Assembly: GCF_042649125.1 (NCBI RefSeq)
Contig: NZ_JBHRYQ010000001.1
Location: 248,001 to 312,000, forward strand
DNA: 64,000 nucleotides
Source: Leadbetterella lacunae
GTDB lineage: Bacteria > Bacteroidota > Bacteroidia > Cytophagales > Spirosomataceae
Direction of reading: 5' to 3'
Part shown: in pieces, positions 8,818-18,562 of the stretch
Layout: each line of letters opens with the position of its first letter
Numbering within the stretch: position 1 is the stretch's first letter
Made by a program: the position numbers and the translations under genes
Notes under the pieces: model-generated
Databases searched by the model: none
What the model saw: only the letters and a program-made list of their open reading frames with translations
Told to the model about the DNA's origin: nothing

Positions 8818-9770
8818 AAAAACTTTCCATCATTTTGTCTTTTTTGCTCAGTATCGGACTAGTTTGGTTATTCGCTAAAAATATTGATTTTATAGAATTG
8901 AAAAACACCTTTTTAGGAGCCAATATCTATTATGTGACTTTGAGCGGAGTATTGATGCTTTTGTCTCATATTTTAAGAGCCAAAAGGTGGGTGATGCTTA
9001 TTGAGCCTTTTCAAAAAGGTGTACATTTGACTGCTGCATTGGTGGCTTTTTTGTCTGGGACACTTTCTAATTTTGTGATTCCGCATTCTGGCGATGTGCT
9101 TCGGTGTAAAATTTTACAAAAAACAGAAAACTGTCAGCCCGTTTCGCTTTTCGGAACTGTACTTACCGAACGAATTTTAGATTCGTTGATATTAGGAGTT
9201 ATGGGCCTTTCCGTATTTTTAATAAACCTGGTTTCTGGAGTTTCTATGCTTGACTTTTTCGCTCCATATTTTACCTCAATCAATTGGCCCATTTTGGTAG
9301 CTGGGCTATTGATTCTATTGGGAATTGTTTTTTACAAAAAAATAAAAAATATACTTCCTGGCTATTTTAAGAACACTTTAAATAATCTAAAAAAAGGAAT
9401 TTTGAGTGTGAAGAAGTTAGAAAGTAAATCGGATTTTCTGATTTATTGTGTCTGTATTTGGGTATTGTATTATCTTTCTACTTTGTTGATATTAAGAGCT
9501 TTGCCTGTAGATGCATCAGTTGGACTATTACCAGTATTGGCAGTTTTGGTCATGGGTTCCATAGGTTGGGCGGGGCCAACACAAGGAGGGGTAGGTTTTT
9601 TTCATCTACTGGTGGCCAACACCCTCATGTTTTTTGGGTACACGCAAAAAATGGGTATAGAATCGGTAATATTCCTTCATGCCATTTTTACTTTTTTCGA
9701 TGTCGTTTTCGGCCTTGTTGCATTGGCTTTTGTGTTCAAACAAAGTTTTGATCTTTCTACGGCTCAGTAA
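8811..9770 (+). CDS. Flippase-like / LPG-synthase transmembrane-domain protein
   Basis: A 319-residue polytopic protein with about eight hydrophobic helices of the lysylphosphatidylglycerol synthase TM-region family. Typical segments are LSHILRAKRWVMLIEP, the LSNFVIPHSGDVLRCKIL motif around residue 95, and GWAGPTQGGVGFFHLLVANT near the end. The catalytic synthetase half of MprF is absent. Stand-alone members are thought to translocate glycolipids or polyprenyl-linked sugars, fitting the upstream GT4. It is the last gene of the plus-strand run, and its stop is 4 bases from the convergent GH28 gene. Confidence 0.86.
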   Translation: MVKKLSIILSFLLSIGLVWLFAKNIDFIELKNTFLGANIYYVTLSGVLMLLSHILRAKRWVMLIEPFQKGVHLTAALVAFLSGTLSNFVIPHSGDVLRCKILQKTENCQPVSLFGTVLTERILDSLILGVMGLSVFLINLVSGVSMLDFFAPYFTSINWPILVAGLLILLGIVFYKKIKNILPGYFKNTLNNLKKGILSVKKLESKSDFLIYCVCIWVLYYLSTLLILRALPVDASVGLLPVLAVLVMGSIGWAGPTQGGVGFFHLLVANTLMFFGYTQKMGIESVIFLHAIFTFFDVVFGLVALAFVFKQSFDLSTAQ

Positions 9771-9774
9771 ATCT

Positions 9775-11091
9775 TTACCTTATCCTTTTGCCGTTTACGC
9801 GTACCTTTTTGAGTTTAAAATTTGAAACTATCGATTTATCAAATGTTTCGTTCTGTGTATTTATTTTTAAGTTTTGAAAGGTAAAGTTTGATAACCTGTC
9901 GTTTTCAGTAATGGCTACATCAAAAAAGATTTCGCAATCCATTTTGAAGTTTTTCAATACAATATTTTCAGAATATGAAAGTGGCACATCAGGTCTGCCT
10001 TTTAGGTCAAAAAACTGTGTCCAAGGTTTTACATAAATCAGGCTGCGGGCTTTTCCCGTAATGTTTTCGAGGGTAATGTATTCGTATTTTTGAGGAGTAT
10101 CGGGTCGCATTTTTAACCACAAAACTCTTACGGCATCATTTACATGGCAGTTTTTCATCAAAATATTTCGGTTATGAATGGCTTCGCTGCCGCTGGTGAG
10201 TGCCCCGTGGCAAAAGCCAAATTCGCAGTTTTCAATGATGATATTTTTATTTTCGCCATTGTTTGGGTCTTGGTCGGCATATGGGCCTTTTCCGCCTTTT
10301 AGGGCTATGGCGTCGTCATTTACGGCCATGTAGCAGTCTTTTATAAGCATGTTTGAGCAGGCGTCTATATCTATGGCGTCTGTGCTTGGTGCCTTTACTG
10401 GGCTATGAGGCGACGTGATCCTAAGGTTTAATATTTTCACATTTTCACATTTATAATAATGGCTGCTCCAAAAACCCGAATTTTGTAATCTTACATCTTG
10501 CAGTTGCACATTTTTGCAATTCCATATAAAAACCAAACGTGGTCTTGACACTTCGAGGTTGGTGCACTGCGGGTTTTCTTTTCTTCTTTCCCAAAACGCC
10601 TCCCAATATTTTAGGCCATTTCCATCGAGGGTTCCTGAGCCCGTAATCGTAAATCCGTCTACACCGTATGCATTAATCACCGCCGGGAAATAGTCTAAGT
10701 TTTGCCCTTCCATTCGTGAGGCTTGTATAGGGTAGTGGGTTATGTCGTCAGAGCCTTTTAGTTTTCCTCCCTTTTCGATGTGTAGATGTGTATTTGGTTT
10801 GAAAAATAACGCTCCAGTCAAGAAAGTACCTTCGGGCACTATTATGACGCCACCTTTTTTGCTGGCTTGGTCTATTATTTTTTGAATGGCTGTAGTTTGT
10901 ATTATGGTACTGTCTGCTTTTACGCCATAGTTTGTTATGGTATATTTTTCTCCCAAAGCGTTTAAGTCAATTTTAGAATCGTCTAAAAACCAACTGGAAA
11001 TAGGAGTGCCGTCAGGAAAGGTGTTTTTCTGAGCGTTGACCTGATTTTGAAATAAAAAAAAGGATATAAAAAAGAAGATATAAGCTCGCAT
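9775..11091 (-). CDS. Glycoside hydrolase family 28, polygalacturonase-like
   Basis: A 438-residue secreted beta-helix enzyme with a signal peptide at 1-20 (ending VNAQ). GH28 signatures are visible in order: STDAIDID (236-243), NDDAIALKGG (258-267, paired aspartates), CHGALTSGSE (294-303) and LWLKMR (324-329). The N-terminal part has NYGVKAD and GGVIIVPEGTFLTG, typical of pectate-lyase-fold hydrolases. GH28 enzymes hydrolyse galacturonan or rhamnogalacturonan. It diverges from the SusC/SusD pair across a 499-bp gap, so together they may form a small pectin-fragment locus. Confidence 0.92.
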   Translation of the reverse strand: MRAYIFFFISFFLFQNQVNAQKNTFPDGTPISSWFLDDSKIDLNALGEKYTITNYGVKADSTIIQTTAIQKIIDQASKKGGVIIVPEGTFLTGALFFKPNTHLHIEKGGKLKGSDDITHYPIQASRMEGQNLDYFPAVINAYGVDGFTITGSGTLDGNGLKYWEAFWERRKENPQCTNLEVSRPRLVFIWNCKNVQLQDVRLQNSGFWSSHYYKCENVKILNLRITSPHSPVKAPSTDAIDIDACSNMLIKDCYMAVNDDAIALKGGKGPYADQDPNNGENKNIIIENCEFGFCHGALTSGSEAIHNRNILMKNCHVNDAVRVLWLKMRPDTPQKYEYITLENITGKARSLIYVKPWTQFFDLKGRPDVPLSYSENIVLKNFKMDCEIFFDVAITENDRLSNFTFQNLKINTQNETFDKSIVSNFKLKKVRVNGKRIR

Positions 11092-11590
11092 TATATTTTT
11101 TGTAAATGGACAAATTTGATGTCACCTTAAAAATAAGCTTTCAGCCGCAATAAGCTCTCCTGCTGTATCTGTTTTCTTATAAAAAGCTGGTAGATAAAAT
11201 AGCTTTTATTTAATCTAATAATTAAGAATCTACATTTTCGGAATTGGGCCATAAAGTCAAAGAGTTTCCATAATGTTTTGAGCGGTGTTTTCTTTCATAT
11301 GTTTTTTAGTATTATGTTTTTTTTTCTTTAAAAAAGTTAACCAAACTATATTTTGTAAAACTAAATAATTTCGAATCAGAACTATTGTATAAGCATTTTT
11401 GGAATAGTTAAAGTTGCAGAAAATTGTAAAAAAACCTTGCATTATTTCAAGTGCTAATTGCAATTTATTTGCAAAATTTGCAGGATTTTGTTTCAAATTC
11501 TGTCAGATTTAATTGCTTTTTAATTTTATTTCTCTAAATTTTGCAGAAATAGCATTTGTTTATTTCAAAAACCATTAAACTAAAAACTAA
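11092..11590. other. Divergent intergenic region between GH28 and susC-like genes
   Basis: AT-rich 499-bp region that should hold the promoters of both divergent genes. One promoter-like pair facing the susC-like gene is listed separately. No RNA gene or convincing small coding sequence was seen. Confidence 0.6.
11513..11543 (+). promoter_or_regulatory. Probable Bacteroidota promoter of the susCD pair
   Basis: TTG at 11513-11515, a 19-base spacer, then TAAATTTTG at 11535-11543. This differs from the Bacteroidota -33/-7 pattern (TTG, about 19, TAnnTTTG) by one extra T in the -7 box. It lies about 48 bases before the susC-like ATG. Confidence 0.45.
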
Positions 11591-14500
11591 ATGATTAAAA
11601 ATTTGACAATTTCTCTCAAATTTATTGGGGTATTGTTGCTAACTACAATTTTATCGACAGCAGCTTTTGCACAGCAATCGTATACGCTCTCAGGTAAAGT
11701 TAAAGATGCAACAGGGGGCGTTCCGGGCGTTTCGGTTATGTTAGAAGGTACTACTTTTGGTACTGCAACTGACATAAATGGGGACTACAAATTAAACTTA
11801 AATGTAAAGCCAGGAAACTACAAATTGGTAGTTTCATTTATTGGTTATACTACAGTTTATAAAACTTTAGACCTTGGCAATCAATCGGCATTTCAACTAG
11901 ATTTTGATCTGAAAGACGATGCTATGAATTTAGACGAAGTGGTAGTGATTGGTTCAACGATCAAAGAGTCTAGAAGAACACTTGGTAATGCGATTACGAC
12001 TATCAAAGCAGACCAACTGAGTCAAACAGGTTCTAACAACATCACTTCGGCACTTCAAGGAAAAGTAGCGGGTGCACAAATCACCCAAAACTCGGGAGAC
12101 CCAGCAGGTGGTATCACGATCAGACTTCGTGGTGTGAAGTCACTTCAAGGTAGTTCAGATCCACTTTATGTGATTGACGGAGTTATAGCAAGTAATAATA
12201 CAGTAAACGTTTCGCAGACTGCATCTGCCAATCAGATTGGTAGTTCGGTAGCTGGAACCAACCGCTTGGCTGACCTTAATCCAAATGACATTGAAAGTAT
12301 AAACGTAATAAACGGTGCTGCTGCTGCTGCACAATACGGTTCGCGTGCGGCCAATGGTGTGGTTATAGTTACTACTAAGAAAGGAAAGTCGGGTGCTCCA
12401 AGAATCAATTTTACTACAAGTGTAAATATGAATCAGCTTAGAAAGAAAATGCCTTTCAGCACGTATGGAAAGCAGTTTGGTTTCACAGGTTTACGTTTAC
12501 ATACTATCGGAGGTATTTCGGCAGCTCAAATTGCGGCCAATCCAGGAACCACCACAGTAGGTATAGTGAGAGACGGTGTTACTGCCAATTTGGCAAGTAA
12601 TATAGTAGATGTAACGCGTTACGACTACCAAGATCAGATATTCCAAACTGGAATGGGAACAGATAACGGTCTTTCTATAAATGGCGGAACTGATAAAACA
12701 CAATACTACGTATCTATGAACTATACCAAAAACGAAGGTATAGTAGTAGGAACAGATTTTCAAAGATACGGCCTTCGTGCTCGTGTTGGACAGCAGTTGG
12801 CCTCTTGGGCAAAGCTGACAGTTGGTTTAAGTTATACCAACAGTTTTGCAAATGAAAAGGCAAACGGAAACGTTTTTTATAGCCCAATAAACTCAATAAA
12901 TATCACAAACAATATTTATGATATTACGAAACGTGATGCCGCTGGTCAGCTACTTGCAGTAGAGCCTACTCGTGTGAATCCACTGAGTACTATTGAAGGA
13001 ATGTCATTTACTCAACAGGTAAACCGCACTATTAATGATGTGCAACTTAACCTTACGCCTGTTAAAGGTTTAAGTATCGACTGGCTAATGGGGGTAGATG
13101 CTTATTCACAGCTAGGCAAAAACTTAATTAAACCATATCCATATCAGGCTGTGGCTGGTACTCCGGCAGAACGCTATCCATTGGGTTTTGCTTCGAGTAC
13201 AAACAATGTTGCTATTTTTTATAACACTGATTTTAACATTGGGTATGAAAAACAACTTACAGATAAATTGAAAATGAACCTGATGACAGGTTATAGCTAT
13301 CAATACGGACAGTCAGACTTTACAAGAGCAAGTGGCGAGAGGTTGGCTCCATTTATCGAGACACTTAATGGTGGTTCTATTATAACAGCTGGATATGGTA
13401 TAGATAAATATGACTTATCGGGTATTTTCGGTCAAGCCACTTTTGGTTATAACAATATGGCATTCATAACGGGTGCTATCCGTCAAGACAAATCGTCTAA
13501 GTTTTCACCAAGCGAGACTAACCAAGTCTATCCTAAAGTATCGGGTAGTTTTATCGCCTCTGATTTGGCTGGATGGAAAAATGGTGGACTTTCGAATGTG
13601 ATAAATTCACTTAAAATCAGATCATCATGGGGACAAGCGGGTAACTTGACGGGTATTGGTTCTTATGATCGTTTTTGGCAGTTTAATCCGATTAATTATT
13701 TAGGTCAAAACACCATAATCCCAAGCGGTCAGTTAGCCAACCCAAGAGTTAGACCAGAGCGAATGACCGAGATGGAATTTGGTATAGATGCGGGTTTATT
13801 GAATGATAAAATTGGGGTTAACTTTAGTGTCTACAACCAAAAAATCAAAGATTTGGTAGTAAATGCTGTTTCTGCTTCAACTACTGGTGGTACATCTATT
13901 GTGAACAATACTGGTGAAATGAGCAACAAGGGTATTGAACTGGGTGTAAGTTTTATGCCTATAAAAACCAAAAACTTTACGTGGGATGGTAATGTGATTT
14001 TTAACAGAAATAGAAGTGTAGTCGAAAAATTAGGAACAGCTTTGATTGGTATTTCTAATTCAGCTGGAGCACCGATATTTTTGATTGAGGGACAAGCACC
14101 TTCCGTGTTTTTTGCGGTTCCATATGCAAGAGATGCCAATGGAGAACTACTGCTTAATGCTCAAGGATTTCCTCAAAGAGAAAAAGGGATTCAAACTGGA
14201 GCTACTTTCACTCCACAACGTAGTGCTGATGGTCAACCGTCAGGAACAAACGTAAACGGAATTATCGGTAACCCAAATCCGAAATGGACGGGCTCGTTTT
14301 CTTCTAACTTCCAATACAAAAACCTTGGATTCAGATTCTTACTTGACGCAGTTCAAGGCCTAGAGGTATTTAACGCCGACTTTAGAACACGTCAGGGTGT
14401 AGGTGTAGGTGAAGTAGCTGAGCAAGAGCTTAAAGGAGAAGTGCCAAGAGGGTATATCTTTGCTAACTATTTGATAGAAGAATGGAGAATAGACAACGGC

Positions 14501-14731
14501 TCGTATGTGAAATTACGTGAAGCGGCTTTGACTTATAAATTGCCAAAAATGAAATATATCAATAACTGGACACTTTCGCTTATTGGTAGAAACCTTATTT
14601 CGTGGGATAAATATAGAGGATATGATCCTGAAACTAACGCAGGTGGAAACAGTGACTTATTTAGAGGAGTAGATTTTGGAAATGTGCCGATTCCAAAGAC
14701 TTACCAAGCTCAATTAAACGTGTCATTTTAA
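11591..14731 (+). CDS. SusC/RagA-family TonB-linked outer-membrane transporter
   Basis: A 1046-residue TonB-dependent transporter. It has a signal peptide (1-27, ending AFAQ), a carboxypeptidase-regulatory-like domain (YTLSGKVKDATG to DINGDYKLNL), a TonB-box-like stretch (LDEVVVIGS) and a plug with the SusC hallmark GGITIRLRGVKSLQGSSDPL followed by YVIDGV. The 22-stranded barrel ends YQAQLNVSF with terminal Phe. SusC proteins import oligosaccharides bound by the partner SusD lipoprotein. Its gene is 29 bases upstream. The divergent GH28 gene suggests a pectin-derived substrate, by inference only. Confidence 0.95.
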   Translation: MIKNLTISLKFIGVLLLTTILSTAAFAQQSYTLSGKVKDATGGVPGVSVMLEGTTFGTATDINGDYKLNLNVKPGNYKLVVSFIGYTTVYKTLDLGNQSAFQLDFDLKDDAMNLDEVVVIGSTIKESRRTLGNAITTIKADQLSQTGSNNITSALQGKVAGAQITQNSGDPAGGITIRLRGVKSLQGSSDPLYVIDGVIASNNTVNVSQTASANQIGSSVAGTNRLADLNPNDIESINVINGAAAAAQYGSRAANGVVIVTTKKGKSGAPRINFTTSVNMNQLRKKMPFSTYGKQFGFTGLRLHTIGGISAAQIAANPGTTTVGIVRDGVTANLASNIVDVTRYDYQDQIFQTGMGTDNGLSINGGTDKTQYYVSMNYTKNEGIVVGTDFQRYGLRARVGQQLASWAKLTVGLSYTNSFANEKANGNVFYSPINSINITNNIYDITKRDAAGQLLAVEPTRVNPLSTIEGMSFTQQVNRTINDVQLNLTPVKGLSIDWLMGVDAYSQLGKNLIKPYPYQAVAGTPAERYPLGFASSTNNVAIFYNTDFNIGYEKQLTDKLKMNLMTGYSYQYGQSDFTRASGERLAPFIETLNGGSIITAGYGIDKYDLSGIFGQATFGYNNMAFITGAIRQDKSSKFSPSETNQVYPKVSGSFIASDLAGWKNGGLSNVINSLKIRSSWGQAGNLTGIGSYDRFWQFNPINYLGQNTIIPSGQLANPRVRPERMTEMEFGIDAGLLNDKIGVNFSVYNQKIKDLVVNAVSASTTGGTSIVNNTGEMSNKGIELGVSFMPIKTKNFTWDGNVIFNRNRSVVEKLGTALIGISNSAGAPIFLIEGQAPSVFFAVPYARDANGELLLNAQGFPQREKGIQTGATFTPQRSADGQPSGTNVNGIIGNPNPKWTGSFSSNFQYKNLGFRFLLDAVQGLEVFNADFRTRQGVGVGEVAEQELKGEVPRGYIFANYLIEEWRIDNGSYVKLREAALTYKLPKMKYINNWTLSLIGRNLISWDKYRGYDPETNAGGNSDLFRGVDFGNVPIPKTYQAQLNVSF

Positions 14732-14760
14732 TTATTATCCATCTTAAAAAAACAGAAAAA

Positions 14761-16029
14761 ATGAAGAAAAATATAATAATCTTAAGTGCTGCCTTATTGG
14801 GTCTAGGTGCATGTACTGGCGAATATCTCAATCCAGGTACGGCAAATGAGCAGCAGGTAATTACCAGTCAAACTGGGCTTATTGCGATGGTAAACGGCTT
14901 ACAGCAAAAGTTTACGACTTCGAGAGCAGGAACTATTTATGCAGCAATAACAGCAGATGGTTTAACAACCAAACAACTGAAAGTGCTAAATGCAGGTAAT
15001 ACTGACGAGGTGTTGTTAGAATCGGGTGGTACTTCGCTCATTAATTCAAATGGGATTTTGAATAACCTTTGGAACCAAGCACATTTAACTAAGTCAAATG
15101 CGGATATCATCATAAAAAATATCAATAACGCACCAGACCCAGCTATAAAATCTGGTATTCTTGCCTATGCTCATACTTATAGGGCTTTGGCTTTGGGTAC
15201 TTTGGCTACTTATTGGGAACAGGCTCCTATTCAGGTTGCTGCTAATGCACCTTTCAGCTCAAGAATCGATTTGTTAAAAGAGGCAATTAAATCGCTAGAA
15301 ACTGCCGCAAGTACATTGACAGCGAATCCGCCAAGTGCTGGATTTACGAGTGGTGTAGTGGGTAGCATAAATATCACAAACACGGTTTATGCTCTACAAG
15401 CCAGATACAATTTAATGTTGGGAAATTACGATGCCGCTATTGCAGCTGCAAACAAAGTAAGTGACACTGCAAAAAGCGGGTTCAACTTTGATGATGTAAA
15501 TCCAAATCCTATTTTCTTTAACACTTTTGGCAACAGAAACGTAACAGAGCCTAGTGCAGACTTTGGCTTAACGGGCACATTGGTGCCTACTGCTACGGAT
15601 GGAAGAAAGGCATTTTATTATTCTGCAGGTGGTTCTACCAACCTTGGAAAAGCAAGTTTCTTTACTTCTAACACGGCAACTATTCCGGTTTATTTATTCG
15701 GTGAAATGATTTTGATCAAAGCTGAAGCGTACGCCCGAAAAAACAGTTTGACAGAAGCCGTATCAGAACTAAACAAAGTAATGACCAAAACCGTGGATGC
15801 TTGGGGAGTAGCAGCGGCTGGTACAGCATATGCAGGAGCAAATACGCAAGACGCTATATTGAATGAAATTTATCGCCAAAGATGTATCGAATTATTCTTG
15901 TCAGGAATGAGAATAGAAGATAGCCGTAGATTTGGAAGACCAGCATCAGAAAGAAGCAGGAATTTCTATCCTTATCCGCTTTCGGAGAGAAATAATAACA
16001 CCAGCACACCAGCTGATCCTTCAAACTAA
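14761..16029 (+). CDS. SusD/RagB-family nutrient-binding outer-membrane lipoprotein
   Basis: A 422-residue lipoprotein with lipobox LGLGAC (Cys18), so it is anchored to the outer membrane. Mid-protein helices match the SusD TPR-like scaffold (GILAYAHTYRALALGTLATY; NTVYALQARYNLMLGNYDAA), and the C-terminal part has EMILIKAEAYARKNSLTEAV and the late motif IYRQRCIELFLSGMRIEDSR. It acts as the lid over the SusC barrel. At 422 residues it is shorter than many SusD proteins. A strong terminator follows at once, so susC and susD form a two-gene unit. Confidence 0.94.
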   Translation: MKKNIIILSAALLGLGACTGEYLNPGTANEQQVITSQTGLIAMVNGLQQKFTTSRAGTIYAAITADGLTTKQLKVLNAGNTDEVLLESGGTSLINSNGILNNLWNQAHLTKSNADIIIKNINNAPDPAIKSGILAYAHTYRALALGTLATYWEQAPIQVAANAPFSSRIDLLKEAIKSLETAASTLTANPPSAGFTSGVVGSINITNTVYALQARYNLMLGNYDAAIAAANKVSDTAKSGFNFDDVNPNPIFFNTFGNRNVTEPSADFGLTGTLVPTATDGRKAFYYSAGGSTNLGKASFFTSNTATIPVYLFGEMILIKAEAYARKNSLTEAVSELNKVMTKTVDAWGVAAAGTAYAGANTQDAILNEIYRQRCIELFLSGMRIEDSRRFGRPASERSRNFYPYPLSERNNNTSTPADPSN

Positions 16030-16036
16030 ACAACCA

Positions 16037-16073
16037 AAGTGGGTCATTTTTAATTAAATGGCCCATTTTTTTT
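16037..16073 (+). terminator. Rho-independent terminator after the susCD pair
   Basis: Stem GGGTCATTT (16041-16049) pairs with AAATGGCCC (16056-16064) with one G-U pair, extended outward by A/T pairs. A run of eight T follows. Confidence 0.85.
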
Positions 16074-16104
16074 ATTAATTTGCGACTTATATTTTAGCAT
16101 TAAT

Positions 16105-16863
16105 ATGGTGGTATTACATAAAAAAGAGCGTAAAAGTTTAGAATTAAAACATATCAATATTCACTCCAGAGTAACCTTAAATGAGTTGGCCCAGCTTATG
16201 AATGTGTCAGAAGACACCATTAGGCGTGACATCCTTGAGCTTGCAGCTGAAAACAAAATTACCCGAATAAAAGGTGGGGCAATGGCTCTCGGAAATCAGT
16301 ATATTCCAAAAAAAGACTCGGTAGGTTTTGAAGTAGAAAAGAAACAAATAATTGCTAAAAAGGCTCTTGGGCTACTCAAAGAAGGCATGCTGGTGCTTAT
16401 CGGCGGAGGTACCACCATTCATGAACTCATAAATATTATCCCTGACAATTTCAAGGCCACTTTTGTAACTGCCAATCCTTTTACGAGTATTCAGTTGTTA
16501 GAAAAGCCAAACCTAGAAACAATCATTTTAGGTGGCAGAATTTCTAATTACAGTCAAACCGTAATTGGTGGCGATGCATTTTTGAAACTTGCGGAAATAA
16601 AAGCCGATTTAAGTATAATGGGAACCAACGCCATCGATGTAGAAGCTGGCGTAACGGATCTTGAGTGGGACAGTGTAGAGATAAAAAAAGCTATTTTTAG
16701 GTCATCAAAAAAAGTGGCGATTTTGGCAATCTCAGAAAAGCTAAATACCAAAATGAACCTCAGAGTATGTGGTATCAATGAAATTGACTACCTAATCACA
16801 GAGCTTGACCCCAAAGAAGCGGAACTAAAAGCCTACCAAGAAAGTGGAATTCAGATTTTATAA
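16105..16863 (+). CDS. DeoR-family transcriptional regulator
   Basis: A 252-residue regulator. The N-terminal winged helix-turn-helix reads VTLNELAQLMNVSEDTIRRD with wing ENKITRIKGGAM, the classic DeoR signature. The C-terminal sugar-phosphate sensor domain contains LIGGGTTIHELINIIP, TVIGGDAFLKLAEIKADLSI and GVTDLEWDSVEIKKAI. DeoR proteins usually repress sugar catabolic genes until a phosphorylated sugar binds. It has its own transcription unit behind the susCD terminator, so regulating that locus is plausible but unproven. Confidence 0.93.
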   Translation: MVVLHKKERKSLELKHINIHSRVTLNELAQLMNVSEDTIRRDILELAAENKITRIKGGAMALGNQYIPKKDSVGFEVEKKQIIAKKALGLLKEGMLVLIGGGTTIHELINIIPDNFKATFVTANPFTSIQLLEKPNLETIILGGRISNYSQTVIGGDAFLKLAEIKADLSIMGTNAIDVEAGVTDLEWDSVEIKKAIFRSSKKVAILAISEKLNTKMNLRVCGINEIDYLITELDPKEAELKAYQESGIQIL

Positions 16864-17005
16864 AGCTATTACTTAAAGTCGCGTGCAATTTTTTTATAAA
16901 AAATAAATGCATTGATAAAACTGATTTTCTTAAATTTGGTTTTATTCCAAAGCCCTGAAAAAAGCAAAACTCTTCTTATCATTAAGTTTTCGACGAAAAA
17001 CACTT

Positions 17006-17374
17006 TTGTTGGCTTGTGTTCCATTGTCTTTATATACCTATTTGTTGATGCATTTCTTTAAGAAAAAAGCGAGGTTTGATTCTTGGAAATTGAATAGATT
17101 TGAATCAAAAAATGACTTGCAATTGGTGAAAGATATTTCGTTTGCCATAAATTTGATTGCTAAACATAGCCCTTGGGAAAACGTATGTAGGCATCAGGCT
17201 TACCAAGCCATTGTTTTGTGTAGATGGTATAAGGTTAATTCAAAAGTGTTTATTGGTTTTAAAAAAGAAGAGGATAATAAAATATCAGGACATGCTTGGA
17301 CGGTGGTCAATGACACTATTATTACAGGTTTTTGTAATCCAGACGAGTATTTTATCCAAACAATTTATAGTTAA
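17006..17374 (+). CDS. Lasso-type B2 leader peptidase (transglutaminase-like cysteine protease)
   Basis: A member of the B2-protein family (Transglut_core3), which removes leader peptides from lasso and related RiPP precursors. The catalytic Cys lies in SPWENVCRHQAYQAIVLCRW, the His in GHAWTVVND, with the acidic residue just after. The start is uncertain. A TTG at 17006 gives 122 residues, but the frame stays open back to 16934, and that extension (ALKKAKLFLSLSFRRKTLLL) looks like the normal family N-terminus, giving about 146 residues. No in-frame ATG exists there, so ATT/CTG initiation or an upstream frameshift are options. It is followed after 3 bases by the nucleotidyltransferase gene. 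Confidence 0.85.
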   Translation: MLACVPLSLYTYLLMHFFKKKARFDSWKLNRFESKNDLQLVKDISFAINLIAKHSPWENVCRHQAYQAIVLCRWYKVNSKVFIGFKKEEDNKISGHAWTVVNDTIITGFCNPDEYFIQTIYS

Positions 17375-17377
17375 ACT

Positions 17378-18562
17378 ATGGTCTCAAAAGAACTTCAGAT
17401 ATTAATAGAATCTATCAAAGTGGTACTGCTCGATGGCTCAAAAGAGCACATTGAAAATCTCAGTAATGATTCCTCTATAGATTGGGATAAAGTAGATAAA
17501 ATGCTGCAGTATCACCGAATAAGGCCTGTGTTTTACGAGGCTATGCGGAGAATAAAAATTCAAAACAAAGTCGTAGAATCAGCAGGGCGTTTTTCTAAAA
17601 TTCAAGCCATAAAAAACCTGAATGAGATTCAAGAATCGAAACGAGTATTGCTTTTATTAAAAGCCGCTAGTATACCTGTAGTTCCTTACAAAGGGATACT
17701 TTTCTTAGAAAAGCTCTATCAAAACAATGCCCTAAGAGAGATAGGAGATTTAGATATTTTGGTAAAACCAGAAGACGCAGTTGAAGCTATGAAGGTTTTG
17801 GTGGCAGATGGGTATGAATTGGCGATAGAAAATGAAATTACAGATGCTTTATTAAATGAAATAATTGCTACTTTTCCTAGCCCTGAAATTGGATTAGATA
17901 AAACTTCAGCATTGGGAATGAATGTTCATATAGATTTCCATTGGGGAATAAATGAATATGAAGAGTATAATATAGATGCAGACAATATTTTTAACAACAC
18001 AGAACTAGGGATATATCAAAAAGAGAATTTATTAATACCTGATAAATTTTCGATCTTTAAAATGCTTTTAAATCATCATGGAGGAAGAGAATGTTGGGTT
18101 AGGTTAAAGGATTTTGCTGATTTAATTGCATTTAAAAAGTCTTATCCTGAGATTACTGAAGATACTTTAATTAGTTTAGCAGCGGAATTGAAGATGAAGA
18201 AAATCTACAATGCTTCAAATTCTTTATTGAAAGTATTTTTTAGTGCCAATAATTTTAGAATTAAAGATTTGCCTGATTTCGATTCTTTGGAAAAGGTTGT
18301 ATATCTATGGGAGTATAGTGTTCATTGGGATAAAGTGTGGCCCAAAATTATGGTTTTTAGAATCTATCGTAGGTTACAAGATGAATATTTAAGTTGGTAT
18401 GCGTTTATTAAAAGTCAGATTTATTTTTTTTCAAAAGTTAATTTTTCTGAAAACAAAAGACCATTTGTTCTTCCCAAAAGATTCATATTTTTAAATGCAA
18501 TTTCGAAATTATTAGGTTACCTAAATAGTCACTACATCCAACCCATTTTTAAGAAAAAATAA
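17378..18562 (+). CDS. Nucleotidyltransferase family protein (NTP_transf_5 type) of the RiPP locus
   Basis: A 394-residue protein of the nucleotidyltransferase family often found in lasso-peptide and related peptide clusters. Visible features are VVPYKGILFLEKLY, the minimal nucleotidyltransferase motif REIGDLDILVKPEDA (aspartates for metal binding), DFHWGI, and SIFKMLLNHHGGRECWVRLK followed by DFADL. The C-terminal half is helical and AT-rich at the DNA level. It begins 3 bases after the B2 gene, so the two form one operon. Its 3' end overlaps the convergent kinase gene by 14 bases. The substrate is unknown. Confidence 0.85.
   Translation: MVSKELQILIESIKVVLLDGSKEHIENLSNDSSIDWDKVDKMLQYHRIRPVFYEAMRRIKIQNKVVESAGRFSKIQAIKNLNEIQESKRVLLLLKAASIPVVPYKGILFLEKLYQNNALREIGDLDILVKPEDAVEAMKVLVADGYELAIENEITDALLNEIIATFPSPEIGLDKTSALGMNVHIDFHWGINEYEEYNIDADNIFNNTELGIYQKENLLIPDKFSIFKMLLNHHGGRECWVRLKDFADLIAFKKSYPEITEDTLISLAAELKMKKIYNASNSLLKVFFSANNFRIKDLPDFDSLEKVVYLWEYSVHWDKVWPKIMVFRIYRRLQDEYLSWYAFIKSQIYFFSKVNFSENKRPFVLPKRFIFLNAISKLLGYLNSHYIQPIFKKK

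Noticed and set aside
11257..11496. 79-codon minus-strand open frame between GH28 and susC-like genes
   Set aside because: No signal, motif or operon context; very AT-rich with low-complexity Lys/Asn runs; lies in the expected divergent promoter region.
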